64,000 bases of DNA, from positions 5,051,383 through 5,115,382 of the forward strand of contig JAUPFP010000005.1 in the NCBI GenBank assembly GCA_036925085.1, in the 5' to 3' direction. Below, one piece after another: positions 33,823 to 45,318 of this stretch (its first letter is position 1; the number at the start of each line of letters is the position of its first letter). The position numbers were made by a program, and so were the translations under genes. The stretch is from Brachycybe producta. Lineage: Eukaryota; Arthropoda; Diplopoda; Playtdesmida; Andrognathidae. The notes below the pieces were generated by a model. The model worked only from the letters and a program-made list of their open reading frames with translations. It searched no databases and was not told where the DNA came from.

Positions 33823-36800
33823 ATGTCTTATAACGATGCCGAGAAATACGAATTGAACGGACCTCCAAACAGTGATTACGGAGCTACGTGGGAAGACGAT
33901 CCGGACACTCAAGCATTTGTCGATAAAGAAATTAGGGTACTAAAACAATTACTATTTATTTTCTATATAATGTTTTCTTTGATTGGATTTTTTTTTTCTT
34001 TTCTTGGAGGAACTTTATTAAAGACAACGAAATTCATTTAAAAAAAGTAACTACCCAACTCACATATTTCTTACTAGATGTTCCTTCCTATTGGCTTTTT
34101 AGTAGATAGTTGCCATTTTTGGCATTTTTCTTGTTGCGTTTTGGGTTTCTAGCAGTAAGGTTTACAATATTTTTTAATTAATTTTTTAATTTCTCAAACA
34201 CTTGAATTTTTTTTTTCGTAATGTTTCTTCTGAAAAAGTTTTTTTCAAAACCGCGGAATGGAATTCAACTACTGAGCCACATTTAACACTTGATTGTAAA
34301 GTGATGAAGAGAAATTTAATGCGCTGCTTTTCATTAATGGTATATTTATGCTGTAAAATATTATGGAATTGACTTTTAAATAGAGATGGGCGAATAATTA
34401 CCGCGTTTTGTCTGTATTTTTATTTCGTTTACACTAGTTTACGGTTAAACTCAAAACTGTATTAGTGCTATCATTTATTTATTTATTAATGGATCAAAAT
34501 ATTATGTTGTTCAAATATATTGTCTTATTTTCAACTGTAAAACTTCAAATAACTATTCGGGGTATTTGAATGTTCAAGAGCTGGTTAATATTCGAGTTCG
34601 AGAAAAGTGTAATTCGCCCATTTCTACTTTTACGTTGTTTTTGAGACATCCTCGAATAATTTATTAGGTATTTTTAATTTGAGTATGTTAAGAAAACAGG
34701 AAGTCAATTCTATTTTTTTTTTGCTGAAGTGAAAATCAGTTTCTACAGTGGACTAATTTTTTTTTGTGAATTTACCATCCCATGTTTTTTTTTCAGAAGT
34801 CCATTTTATAAATATGTTACTGCTCAGAAACCGAAATACATAAATTAATTCAAATTTCCACAATTTATTACCAAAAAATTCAAAGCTAAAAAGAAATTCT
34901 TAAAATTTTGTGAATTGTGTAGTTATTTATAAAATAATAAATTTCAGACTCTCATATTTTGCATTTATTTAAATTATTATTAATTATGTTTATTTATTAA
35001 TTTATTTCTAAAATTAATTAAAGTTATAATTAATATCGCTTAGATATTATCGCATAAAATCGATTCATATACTACTATATAGCATAAATATCCGTTGTAT
35101 AATTTGCATATAATGTGTCAAAAATGAATTGACAAATTACATATGCAAATTAGACAAGATATATTAGTATAGTTGGCACGTGTTTCATGTATGACGTTTT
35201 AAGTTATTTTCCGTTGAGCCAACGTGGCGAGTGGTCACTCTGAGCTCATTGCATCCAATTATATTTTAAATTCTTGATTTCGTTTTGAATTTCCATTTTG
35301 ATGTGAAAAAGATGTCTACAAGATTGAGAGACTTTGAACGCGTTTATCCGCTTTCTTTTGTAATTTAAACACGATTTGTGTCGATATTTAGCAAGTTTTT
35401 GATTGATTTTGAGTTGAAATTCAATTTTTTTTTGCAATCGTTTTTGTTTTAGGATTCTGTCGATATCGGAGGTGGATCGGTCGATGTCCAAACGCCATAC
35501 GAATCGCCAGAATTGTATTTCAGCGACAGGACTAGAAAGATCGGTGATTCTCAACGCTTTTACCTTCGACGTTGTGCATCTTTATTTAAACTTCATGCAA
35601 ATTATTTGTTGTTTTTTTAGATTTCGTGCTGGTTTACGAGGAGCAGAAACAGTCAACATCCTCAAATACGAACAGGAGAAGCGCGAGATTTCAGCCACCA
35701 CAAGAAGAAGGAGAGAATAAAGTAGAAGGAGGTTCAGCTGGTCGACACGAAAGATGGAGAACCAAGTTTTTGGGAAATCTGGCTCAGATTGGTTTAGATA
35801 TGGAAGAAGTTTGTTTCAAAGATTATTCATCTGTTTATAATGAGTTATGATATATATGGCACGTTTTTATCTCGTTTTCTCAGGAGGTCGTGGAATCTAC
35901 TAAGTCCATAACTCATTTTCTGAAGCTTCATGCAAGATGGGACATTTTGGTCCATTTTGCCGAGGAGCTCAACTTCAGAGCGCCTCTTCAGGCATATCAA
36001 CAAGCGTCAGAACCTACGTTTGTCGACAGGTTGCCTAGCTTTTTGAAAGTGGGCAACTTGTTCGAACAGAATGTTCCTTGCAAACCTATTCGCTACTACA
36101 CTTGTCCTTTCAAGAAGTCGAAGATTGACAAGTAATTTTAAAGGGAAAATATTCAGATTTATAAATTGTATTGTTTGCCTAGTGTGCAATTTCTAAGATT
36201 CGCCTCTAGGGTAGCATGAAATCCTGGCGCCAACCCTGTTCCAAACATATTTCTATAATAGATCTTCAATACATTTTATTTGCTATTCCAGTCTTAAATA
36301 AACTTAGATTACTTTTAATGAGATTTGATCTGATGTCAACGATAATTTGTTTTATTTATAGATTCCTCGGCCACGAAAACCGCGACACTTTTTTTACGAA
36401 CACGCAGCGAAGTAGGATCGTCTACGAGATTCTCGAGACGTCCATTTACGGCAAACGGCATCGTGCTGAAATCGGTATCGACCGGTTGATTCAAGAGGGC
36501 GCTTTCATGGCTGCTTATCCTCTACACGAAGTAACTGGGGAAACAGCAGGCGTTTCTCGGATCGACCAAACAGCCAAACTCCTTTTTATCTTTATTTCTA
36601 GGGTCCATATGTAAAGTCGAAGAAGAGACAATCCGGAAGAGTGAACAGGTGGAATCGTCGGCAGGTACTGTTCGCGTTTTGGGCGAAATGGAGTCGTTTT
36701 TACACTTATCAGCCGCTCGATCATATTCGAGAGTACTTCGGCGAAAAAGTGGCTTTTTACTTCGCTTGGTTGGGTGCGTTTTAGTCGTTCGAGTTTTAAG

Positions 36801-39800
36801 ATTTGTCTAAATTAAATAATTGTTTGTTTATGTGTTGGTTTTCAAAAAGGTTTCTACACGGGATGGTTGATTCCGGCCGCTTTTGTTGGCATCATGGTCT
36901 TCCTCTACGGCGTCTACTCCATGCACACCAATCCAATTGCGTATGTGTCTCGTTCTATTTTTTTCTGATAGCAAAGTGAATAATTGCGAATCAATTTGTA
37001 GTGATGAGATCTGCAACAGTGGTGAACAATACAAGATGTGTCCGAGGTGTAATGAAGACCGTGGTTGCTCCTACTACTATCTTTCGGACGTGTGTTCGGA
37101 CACTAGAAGAGCTTATCTTTTTGACCATCCTGGAACTGTCTTCTATGCCATCTTTATCTCGTTTTGGTGTAAGTGACACCTTCGTTTCATTACGGAGCTT
37201 AAAAGTTGCGTTCTCAATCTTCGTAGTGTGGTTAAACTGTGGTCACTGTTTGTCGGATTGCTTAAATGTCGTGCAATATGCAATAAGAGTATTTTTATGC
37301 AGATATTTTAGAAAATGAAGGCCGTTTTGAAAGGAAAATTTTAAAAAAAAAGTTTAAAAGTTTTAAAAGGAAAATTTGTCTAGTAACTTTTAAACTTTAA
37401 TTTAACTTAGATTTTGTGGAAACGTATTTTACGTTAATTCTGAAAAGAATGCAGTCTAAAACATTTCTTAAGGATGAGGTATGCTTTAAACGCGAAGTTA
37501 TGTTTGAAGCTTAGCTTTATTTTAAGCAACGTTTTAGAATATAACGCTAATCTATATTTAAGATTGTTTATGAACAGCTGATTGTCAAACTCTCATTATT
37601 CTGTTTTTCAGGAGAAAAATTGAGAGAAACTAGAAAGTGTTTTAGAAACTGGAAGGGTAGCTCAATCACTGAAGAGTATTTTTATGATGATATATTTTAA
37701 TAAACTTTGTATGACCAACAATTAAAAAAGTATTGTCTGTTTAAAGTTGAGCCATTTTCAATCTGACATAAAAAGCTTATTTTAAAGGATATAAACACGA
37801 AAATACCCTAGAGTGATTGAGCTACCTTTCTGGTTTCTAAAATACGTTCAAGTTTTTCTTCATTTTTCGCCTGAAACACAGAATAATCAGAATTCGAGAG
37901 GCGTTAACAGTTTAAAATCACCTTAATTTGGGCCAAAAATTGTTTAATAACGTCCAAAAAAAAATGCGACCATTTTCAAACTCTTCTAGTTTTTTTTAAT
38001 AGCAGAGTAATGAGAGGGACGTATTCACTTTTAAGTTAATTTTTTAGAATGCAGCACTTAAAGCTTTATTTATACTCGAGTTACCTATAACGTAAATAAG
38101 TGAAATGGAAAAGGAGTGACGTCACCTGATGAGAGGTGTGAATTATTGTAGTAGTTGGAGATTCTAAATCATATTCATTCAAAAATATCTTGAAATTACT
38201 TAGTCACAGATTGCCCAAAACATTTCTTTCTCAATTACTAAGCGCATAGTTAACCAAAGCCCTATATAATTAATTTTATATTTTTTTCAGCCGTTCTTTT
38301 TCTCGAGTTTTGGAAGCGTCGAAGTGTGAGCTTAGCTCACTATTGGGACTGTTTGGGAATGGACACAGAGGAACGTCCACTACGACCTCAGTTTGTGGCA
38401 AGAGCTTCGTACCGTGAATCGAATCCGGTTACGGGACTTCAAGAACCTGCTTTTCCGAAAGCCGTCCGCATCAAGAGAATGGTTCTCAGTATGGGTGTCG
38501 TTATGGCGATGGTATGCAATTTTTTTTTCTCTCTTCTTGTTCGTATCCTGTTATTTTTAATGATAGGATCAGTGAACTGATCATTATTTACGTTCTTCTT
38601 TCATCTCAAGATGTGTCTCGTTATAATTTTCATCATCGCGTTAATTCTATATCGAACGATCATCAGCATTCCTCTATTTCAAAACCCCAACACACGACCT
38701 CACGCTTCGGGAATCGCCAGTTATTCGGGTGCAATCATTCAGCTGATTGTCATCATGATTCTTGGAAAGGTTTACACCCATGTGGCACGACAAATCACGG
38801 ACTGGGGTATTACTTTTATTCGCAACGGAGCTCTTTCTGCTCTTTGAAGTTCTTAAATTTCGCGTATTCTGTATAGAAATGCATAGGTCAGAAGAGGATT
38901 ATGAATATCATCTCACTTTGAAAGTGTTCATTTTTCAGTTCGTTAACTTCTACTCTGCCGTGATTTACATAGCATTTATCAAAGGACGGTAAGTTTCAGA
39001 TTTGAGTTGTCTCAAATTTGGTTTGTGAACTTCCTTTTTTATTGGATGTTTTCGGACTCAAATCACATGTTTTGAAAAATATATTTGCAATTTTTTATTA
39101 TAAAATGTTAACCTTACATAAACATTTACAGTGCACGACTATAATTTATGAAAAGGCTGACAGTCAGTCCTACTGAATTCGAATATTTAAAACTATTTAG
39201 ACCCTTGGCAGACAAACCACTTTTTTAGTGGTCGGGTTCGACTTCAAAATGAAGTTGAACTTATCACCAAAATGGACCATTTCGTATCGACTGCAGTGCT
39301 TTGTTTCATTGCCATAGGAATTGAGCAATCAGATAGGGGGTTACGAATTGACCACCTTCTGGCGACTGAGTAGCCGCTTATATGCAAATGTCAGGCGTTC
39401 TTAATAGCAAGCAGCCCAGCCACCTGCGACAACCTTTTGAAGTCGAACTCGACCAATCAAATGCAGTCCGTGTGCCATGGCATTTAATTATGCTAATATT
39501 CAGTTTCAAAGTTTAAAATTTAAAATACGTGATTATCAAGGCTTTTATCCAATTAATTTTTTTTAAATTGTACAGATTCACCGGTTATCCGGGTAACTAC
39601 AGGGAACTCCTCGGACTCCGACCTGACGATGTAAATGATGACAATGAATGTAATTCGTTCGTATCTTTAATTTATAGCTTGTCCTTTCAGTGCCAAGCTG
39701 GAGGATGTCTGGCGGAATTAGCTCACCAGTTGGCTGTCATTATGATCGGAAAACAGATCTTCAACAACACTATTGAGATTTTCGTTCCGTACGTTTTATT

Positions 39801-42154
39801 CTTATATACCTGTAATGTTATTACGAATTGCTTGTTTCGTAATTACGGACAATCATTATTTCATTTGAGCTAAATTCAATTGATTTTTCTTACAGTATAT
39901 GCTAGAAAAAAAATGTGCTTCTTTTAAAAAAAAATTAAAATTTATTTGAAACTAGAAAAATGAACAAAGGTCCAAAAAATATTTTATTGCAATATTATAA
40001 TTAAGGCCAAAACGTTTATGGAAATCAAAATTGAAAAATATGCAAACTGTTTTTAGAAATTATGCATTTTATACAAATAAAAAATAAATCCCAAAGTGTT
40101 CAAGAAAATTGTTGATTTTATCAAATACAAATTTTTATAATATATAAAGTAAAAGAACAATTAATTAAATCTCTCAAGCAATTAATATCAACAAGCATCA
40201 GAAGAAATAACAGAAAATGAAAAATAAAAAAAAACGATTTGGTTTTAATTAATAATTCCTTTGTAGAATTTTTTCTGACCATAAAAGTGTTTTATAGAAA
40301 ATGAGAAATTATGCAATTTTATGCAGAGTCCAAAAATTATGCAATTTTTGTATTTAATGCATTGGATTTCACTGATTATTATGGCACATATGTCACTAAT
40401 AAGGAAGGTATGTGTGCCGAAAATGGGGTTGAATTATAATTATGCATTTTATGCAAACTTTTGGCTTTAATAATTATAATATAACATTTTATGTCAGTTT
40501 CCAGCTGCCTTAAAAAAAAGTTTCATTTTAAAAAATATCATTGTAGAAATTATTTCGGCACCTTTGTCTACTCTTCTAATTTCTTCGAGATTTTTGTAAT
40601 GTCTAAAAAAACGACAATTTTGGTTTTACACACAGAAAAATCAAGTCATATTTCCGCCGACGTCGTATGCAGAAATCACGTAACAAGACGAAAACTCAGT
40701 TAGAGGAAGACTATGAGCTTCTGTCTTACGGAGGTCTGCTCTCGGAATACATGGAAATGGGTTTGCACAAAATGGATTCCAGGTTCGTTTTTTGTCTTTT
40801 AATTAATGTTTTATTTTTTTCTCTCCAGTCATTCAGTTTGGCTTCATTACGATTTTTGTCGTCGCTTTTCCGTTGGCTCCCGTGCTTGCACTAATTAACA
40901 ACTGGGTGGAAATACGGTTGGACGCTCACAAACTGATTTGTGAGACGCGAAGAGTCGTTTCATTTCGAGGACAAGATATCGGGATTTGGTTCACAATTCT
41001 CGAGACTCTCGCTCAGCTCGCGGTCATCGCTAATGTACGTACAACACGATACGACCGAGTGGTGTAACTTGTTTTTTTTTGCACTGGGAGCAAAAATCTA
41101 TAACCCCCCCCCCTCCAAAAAAAATTCCCCCATAAGTTCAAAGAGTTAGAGGCTAAAATTCAGAGATCCATCTAGCCTTATCCTGACTCAAACTAAGTTG
41201 TTATAAGTGAAAATAAAATAATTAATAATCAGGAAACTTTGAAATTAAAATTAAAATCAGATTTTGAAGGCGCCCTTTTGGAGATCGGCACCGAGACCAA
41301 ACCGAAACTGACGACCATCTGAATCCCTGTTTCAGTCATTAACGGCATTTGATCTGTTCGTTTTATATTAGGCGTTTCTGATCGCCTTTACAACTGATTT
41401 CATTCCGAGAATTCTCTACCAACATTGGTACAGTTGGAACTACAAGGGATACGTGGACTTCACGCTGGCTGTTTCTCCCAAGGGAAATCTCTCGGAGGAA
41501 TGCAGGTGAGATCCTACTCATGATTCTTTAATTCATTACAATTCTTAACCGCTAAAAGACAAAAATTCAAAACGCAAGATTTGTAATTTATAATGAACAT
41601 TGATTTCCGATTGGAATTTTCTGTTTGTTTGTAAAAAGATACTTCGACTTTCGAGATGACGATGGAACTTATTCGAGATTTTATTGGGCTGTTCTAGCCG
41701 TTCGATTGGCTTTTGTCGTCATATTTCAGGTACGGTACAAAAACAAATTTTGAATTGAAGTACATGTAATTGTAAACTGCGAAACAACAGTTTGGTCTTT
41801 GGTTTACGAATCACTTTTGAGTGGCCGCGAGTTCGACGACAAAATGTAGTCGCAGATGGCTGGGCTGTAGTTCAATATATTGCTATGGACTCCGGACGTT
41901 TGCACACTTGTGGCATGCCGACTACATTTTGCAGTCGAACTCGACCACTAAAAAGTGGTTCGTGAGCCAAGGCCCTTAAACTTAATTACAAATGATTTTA
42001 TTTCTAGCTCGTCGTTTTTTCAATCGCTCGTCTAATCAAGATTTTGGTTCCGGACATTCCTCGTGGTCTCGACCTAAAAATACGACGGGAAAATTACTTG
42101 GCAAAGCGAGCGCTCGTCGATAACGACAATGTTTTGCAGGTGAACGAGTCGTAA
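33823..42154 (+). CDS. ANO7: Anoctamin-7-like TMEM16 membrane protein
   Basis: TMEM16 proteins are dimeric Ca2+-activated chloride channels and/or phospholipid scramblases. Exons 33823-33936, 35453-35570, 35621-35808, 35884-36131, 36362-36530, 36602-36773, 36850-36940, 37002-37168, 38291-38511, 38611-38806, 38877-38988, 39576-39630, 39691-39788, 40636-40760, 40829-41034, 41372-41505, 41639-41729, 42008-42154 total 2652 bases: 883 aa, all GT-AG, stop TAA. ANO7 is favoured over other paralogues by [62 protein letters not shown] and VPDIPRG...YLAKRAL. N-terminal dimerisation region about 75-320; ten predicted helices from about residue 325. Calcium-site residues keep the family spacing: N642, E646, E687, E690, E719, D723, so Ca2+ activation is likely retained. 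The first exon ([13 protein letters not shown]) is less certain, because that region is poorly conserved. Confidence 0.95.
34381..34626. mobile_element. hAT-like MITE in anoctamin intron 1
   Basis: TIRs TAGAGATGGGCGAAT / ATTCGCCCATTTCTA. Flanks CTTTTAAA and CTTTTACG match at 6 of 8 positions. Same termini as the element at 26468-26879, but shorter and with a different middle. Confidence 0.75.
37566..37928. repeat. Family B hairpin repeat in anoctamin intron 8
   Basis: One of the best copies: TTTATGAACAGCTGATTGTC at the left, TTTTCAGGAGAAAAATTGAGAG, TTTTAGAAACTGGAAGGGTAG, then the inverted GAGCTACCTTTCTGGTTTC and GCCTGAAACACAGAATAATC, ending GAGAGGCGTTAACAGTTTAA. Clear full-length foldback. 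Confidence 0.8.
39201..39484. repeat. Family C MITE in anoctamin intron 11, enlarged copy
   Basis: Ends ACCCTTGGCAGACAAACCAC and GTCCGTGTGCCATGGCAT frame a body with GTGGTCGGGTTCGAC and GTCGAACTCGACC. About 90 bases longer than the other copies, with extra sequence in the middle containing a second GACCACTT/ACCATTTC hairpin. Confidence 0.7.
39994..40480. repeat. AT-rich TIR repeat in anoctamin intron 13
   Basis: ATTATAATTAAGGCCAAAAC at the left is mirrored by GCAAACTTTTGGCTTTAATA...ATTATAAT at the right. The interior repeats ATTATGCATTTTAT and ATGCAATTTT words in both orientations. Probably a decayed MITE. Confidence 0.55.
41791..41976. repeat. Family C MITE in anoctamin intron 17
   Basis: Left TTGGTCTTTGGTTTACGAATC, inner CGACGACAAAATGTAGTCGC, inverted GACTACATTTTGCAGTCG, right AAAAAGTGGTTCGTGAGCC. 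Compact copy closest to 19360-19551. Confidence 0.75.
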
Positions 42155-43892
42155 AATAGAAAACAAAACCGGTGGAATCGATATGTTTTATCTTTTTTTT
42201 TTGGCCGGGTAATCGATATTTTATTAATTATATCGTTTTAAACATTTGGTTTAAAAAAAGACTATGCGTGAGATGGATGAGACTGAAGAAATCGAGAGAA
42301 GATTTGAATTGCTTGATAGTTTTTGAAACATGGCAAGAAAATCCGTTCAATATAACTGTCGTTAAAGGTTTTAAATTTCTGTTTGTTTTTGTGGTAATTT
42401 CGAGTAGTTCTTTCGAAAAGTTCAAGTTGGATTCGTTCGTTTTTTACTTAATGTTTTCTTTTCCGAAACACGTTTCATTGTTATTTTTTTCGTTTCTTAT
42501 TTTTTTTAATTGTTGCCTCTTATGAAAACTACTGCGGAAATAATTATAAAAAAAGTATTAAAATTTTGTTCTGGTTGAAATTTAATTTTATTTGAGCTTT
42601 TTTTTTTCTCTAATTGCAGCGGGTTCCACATTGGAGATTGTCACAATTGTTATGTATGTTTCGCTTGGTCTAAATCATTGGCGCCTGCAGGAATAACAAC
42701 GACTAAATTAGAAAATGATTATAATGACCATACAATAGCCTCAAATACATCCAGACTTAGCCCACCCATTCAGTCGAACGTCATGTTATGTCTTGCTAAT
42801 GACTGTCATTGACTGGTCACGTGTCAATGTTCTTCACTGAGTTTTGCAATTGAGAGGAATTGTGTAGAACCAGTGGCGATTTTCGGCACAGGCTCAACTA
42901 GGCACCCGTCTATTTCCCTTGATGTTTAGCAGCCTCAAAAAGTCAGAACTTTAATCAAGTGCACACATTAATTTAATGTAAAACAGTTTTCTCAATTAAG
43001 AATTTATTTCAAATTCTACATACAGATGACTTTTTTCAATAAATGAAAATTTTACATCATTATTTTTAATTTTCTTACTAATTTAAAGGGGAAAAAATGG
43101 GGAAAAACACCAGGAACCCCAAAATCTCATGGCGCCTAGGATCTCATCAGATATAATATTTGCGCCAAGTGAAGGTTTTTACAATTCTGCCAGTGCAGCG
43201 AGCGATAAATGATATAAAAACATAGCAAAAAAAAAAATAGCTACATTTTTAAAATCGAGTATAGCATTGGAATACATAATTTATTTTTAAAATAGAAAAT
43301 TATATAGGTATTAAAATAAGAGATATGTGTGTAATTGCGTATATGATCCAGACTCCAAAATGTATACGGAAGATTCGTTACACACACACAGATCGTTCCA
43401 GCTTTCGGTGCCTTTCAGATATGAACTATAGCCTTTCTAGTCTGATTTCGAACCAGTTTCCAAACATTAGTCCACTCTTTTCAAATGCCTGTTTGAGAGT
43501 GACATAAAATACATGTGGGTGGTCCGAAACACGATATTTGATCTAAAACAGACCTTAAAGTAATGAAAAGAAAAGCAATCTGCAGGATAGCAGCCATATG
43601 TTTTGGCAACGTATTTCAATTCTTACTGATTTGATTTATGCTTTTTTGTGTGTGTAATTTTCGCAAAAAAATCTTATAAGATAAATTATTTCCTTTTTAG
43701 GTTTAAAAAAAATAACATTTGATTAAGTACTTGTTTTAATTTATTCATGATTTTTTTATTCTTAGAAACTTTGTTGTCAAAAGTGTCCTGTTTTATCCGA
43801 TAACCAGGTACTCGGCATTGCAAACAACCTATTTTTATAATCTTCACAAGTAAGCTTGCTCGTATACTCTCACGTATATACTTCTGGCTAAA
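42155..43892. other. Spacer between anoctamin and lectin genes
   Basis: Anoctamin 3' UTR of unknown length, then AT-rich DNA. An AATAAA occurs at 43038-43043. A short stretch at 42870-43160 with GGCGCCTAGGATCTC looks repeat-derived. No conserved peptide in either strand. Confidence 0.5.
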
Positions 43893-45318
43893 ATGGAGTT
43901 CTTACGAAGAAATCAAATCTACTTATTCATATTTTGTTGTTTTTTAATCAAACCTATTTTTGCACTTCCATCTACAAATCATCAATTTCTCATAAAAGAA
44001 AAAAACGTCAGAGTTATCAAAGGGATCATCGAAACGAAACAGGTTAAATCGATCGCGGAATGTGCCGTAATGTGTGCACGGACAACGGGCTGCAATGGGT
44101 TTAACTACGGAGTTGATTCTAATATTACGAGTAAACTTTGCGAATCTTTGGAAGTCATTTTTGAGATTAAAGCCAGCGTCGTCTCGTCAGGGCCAAATTT
44201 TAGTTACTACTCTTTGATTGTAAGTTAATATTGTTTAAAGATTTTTGTTTAATGATCGTAATGAAAAAAATATGATTACAGAAAAACACTGTAGATAAAA
44301 CAACAACAAAAATAACAATGGCAACCAGACCAACAAGACCAACAACAACAACAACACATGCCTCAATCACAGAATCAAAGAAAGGTATTTGAATTTTTAA
44401 TAAGTACTCTGCAAGCAGTCCAGAGGGCCGGTGGCAGAGGGTTTTTAAAAAAGTGTAAATGCCTTTCAAACTCTTGATTAGTCTGTCTTTCAGGTGAAAA
44501 ACTTGAATGTTTTATTGAAATTAGAAGGATAGCTCAATCACATAAGGGTCTTTTCATATTGATATCTTTCAACGTATGCTTTTAATGTGAGTTTGAAAAT
44601 GACCCAACTGTAAGCAGACGATATTTGTTCATAAAAAGTTTATTTTGAAAGATATCAACATGAAATTACTCTTATACAGTATGTGAAAGGGGCTATATCC
44701 TTCTAGTTTATAAAACATTTTATAGTTTTTCTAAATATTGCTCCCGAAAGACTGAATAATCAGAGTTGGAAAATCAGCTGTTCATAAACTTTCTTAAATT
44801 AAATTTATGAAATCAAGTTGTTGTGTGTTTTTTTTTTTTTTCATTTTATAGAGAATTGGAAAGTTTTTTACACCGGTGATTACAAAGTGGTACCGAGCAC
44901 TCAGTGCGACAGTTATGATTGTCTGGAGATGATGGGTTCCTGGGACAAAGGGGAGAAAGTTTGCGCATCGAATTTTGGTCTTGGTTTTGCAATACTCAAT
45001 AATAACAATCGACAGAACTACGTTGCAACGTTAGTGGCCGAGAACACTAACTGTCCTCCTTATTGTCTATACTGGATCGGAATGAGCGGAAACGCCAAGT
45101 ACGGACCTCAAACAAAGGATGGCAAATATACTTACGTTTACTCTTGGAACTGGCGGGGCAGTATAGATACCAACTATCAGATTTGGGATATTGGACAACC
45201 CATCAGTGCTTTGGGTGGTCATTACGTGTACTTGAATTTAACATCTCTTTTGTGGGGTTCAACGATAAACAACGATCTTAAAATTTCCTATATTTGCTCT
45301 TCAAATACAGGGCTTTAA
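43893..45318 (+). CDS. Secreted PAN/apple domain plus C-type lectin-like protein
   Basis: Three exons 43893-44219, 44282-44384, 44852-45318 give 298 aa. Residues 1-25 are a signal peptide (YLFIFCCFLIKPIFA, likely cut before LPS). Residues about 30-108 form a PAN/apple-like module with the cysteine pattern ECAVMCARTTGCNGFNYG and LCESLEV. Exon 2 encodes a Thr-rich, Lys/Arg-containing linker (TRPTRPTTTTTHAS), a probable O-glycosylated stalk. Residues about 144-298 are a C-type lectin-like domain with GEKVCASNFGLGFAILNN, YWIGMSGN (WIGL-type motif), LLWGST and ISYICSS. The EPN and QPD sugar-specifying triplets and the WND motif are not seen, so Ca2+-dependent sugar binding is doubtful. Likely an extracellular recognition or adhesion protein, perhaps immune; ligand unknown. 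Intron 2 contains a family B repeat. Confidence 0.85.
44441..44795. repeat. Family B hairpin repeat in lectin intron 2
   Basis: AAGTGTAAATGCCTTTCAAAC and TAGTCTGTCTTTCAGG at the left, GATATCTTTCAACGTATGC, TGCGAGTTTGAAAATGACCC-like centre, AAGTTTATTTTGAAAGATATC and GGAAAATCAGCTGTTCATAA at the right. The inverted halves cover most of the intron. Confidence 0.75.

Noticed and set aside
43795..43815. Right end of the pogo/Tigger-like fragment at 31.1 kb
   Set aside because: TTATCCGATAACCAGGTACTCGG only loosely fits and is 12 kb away across a gene.
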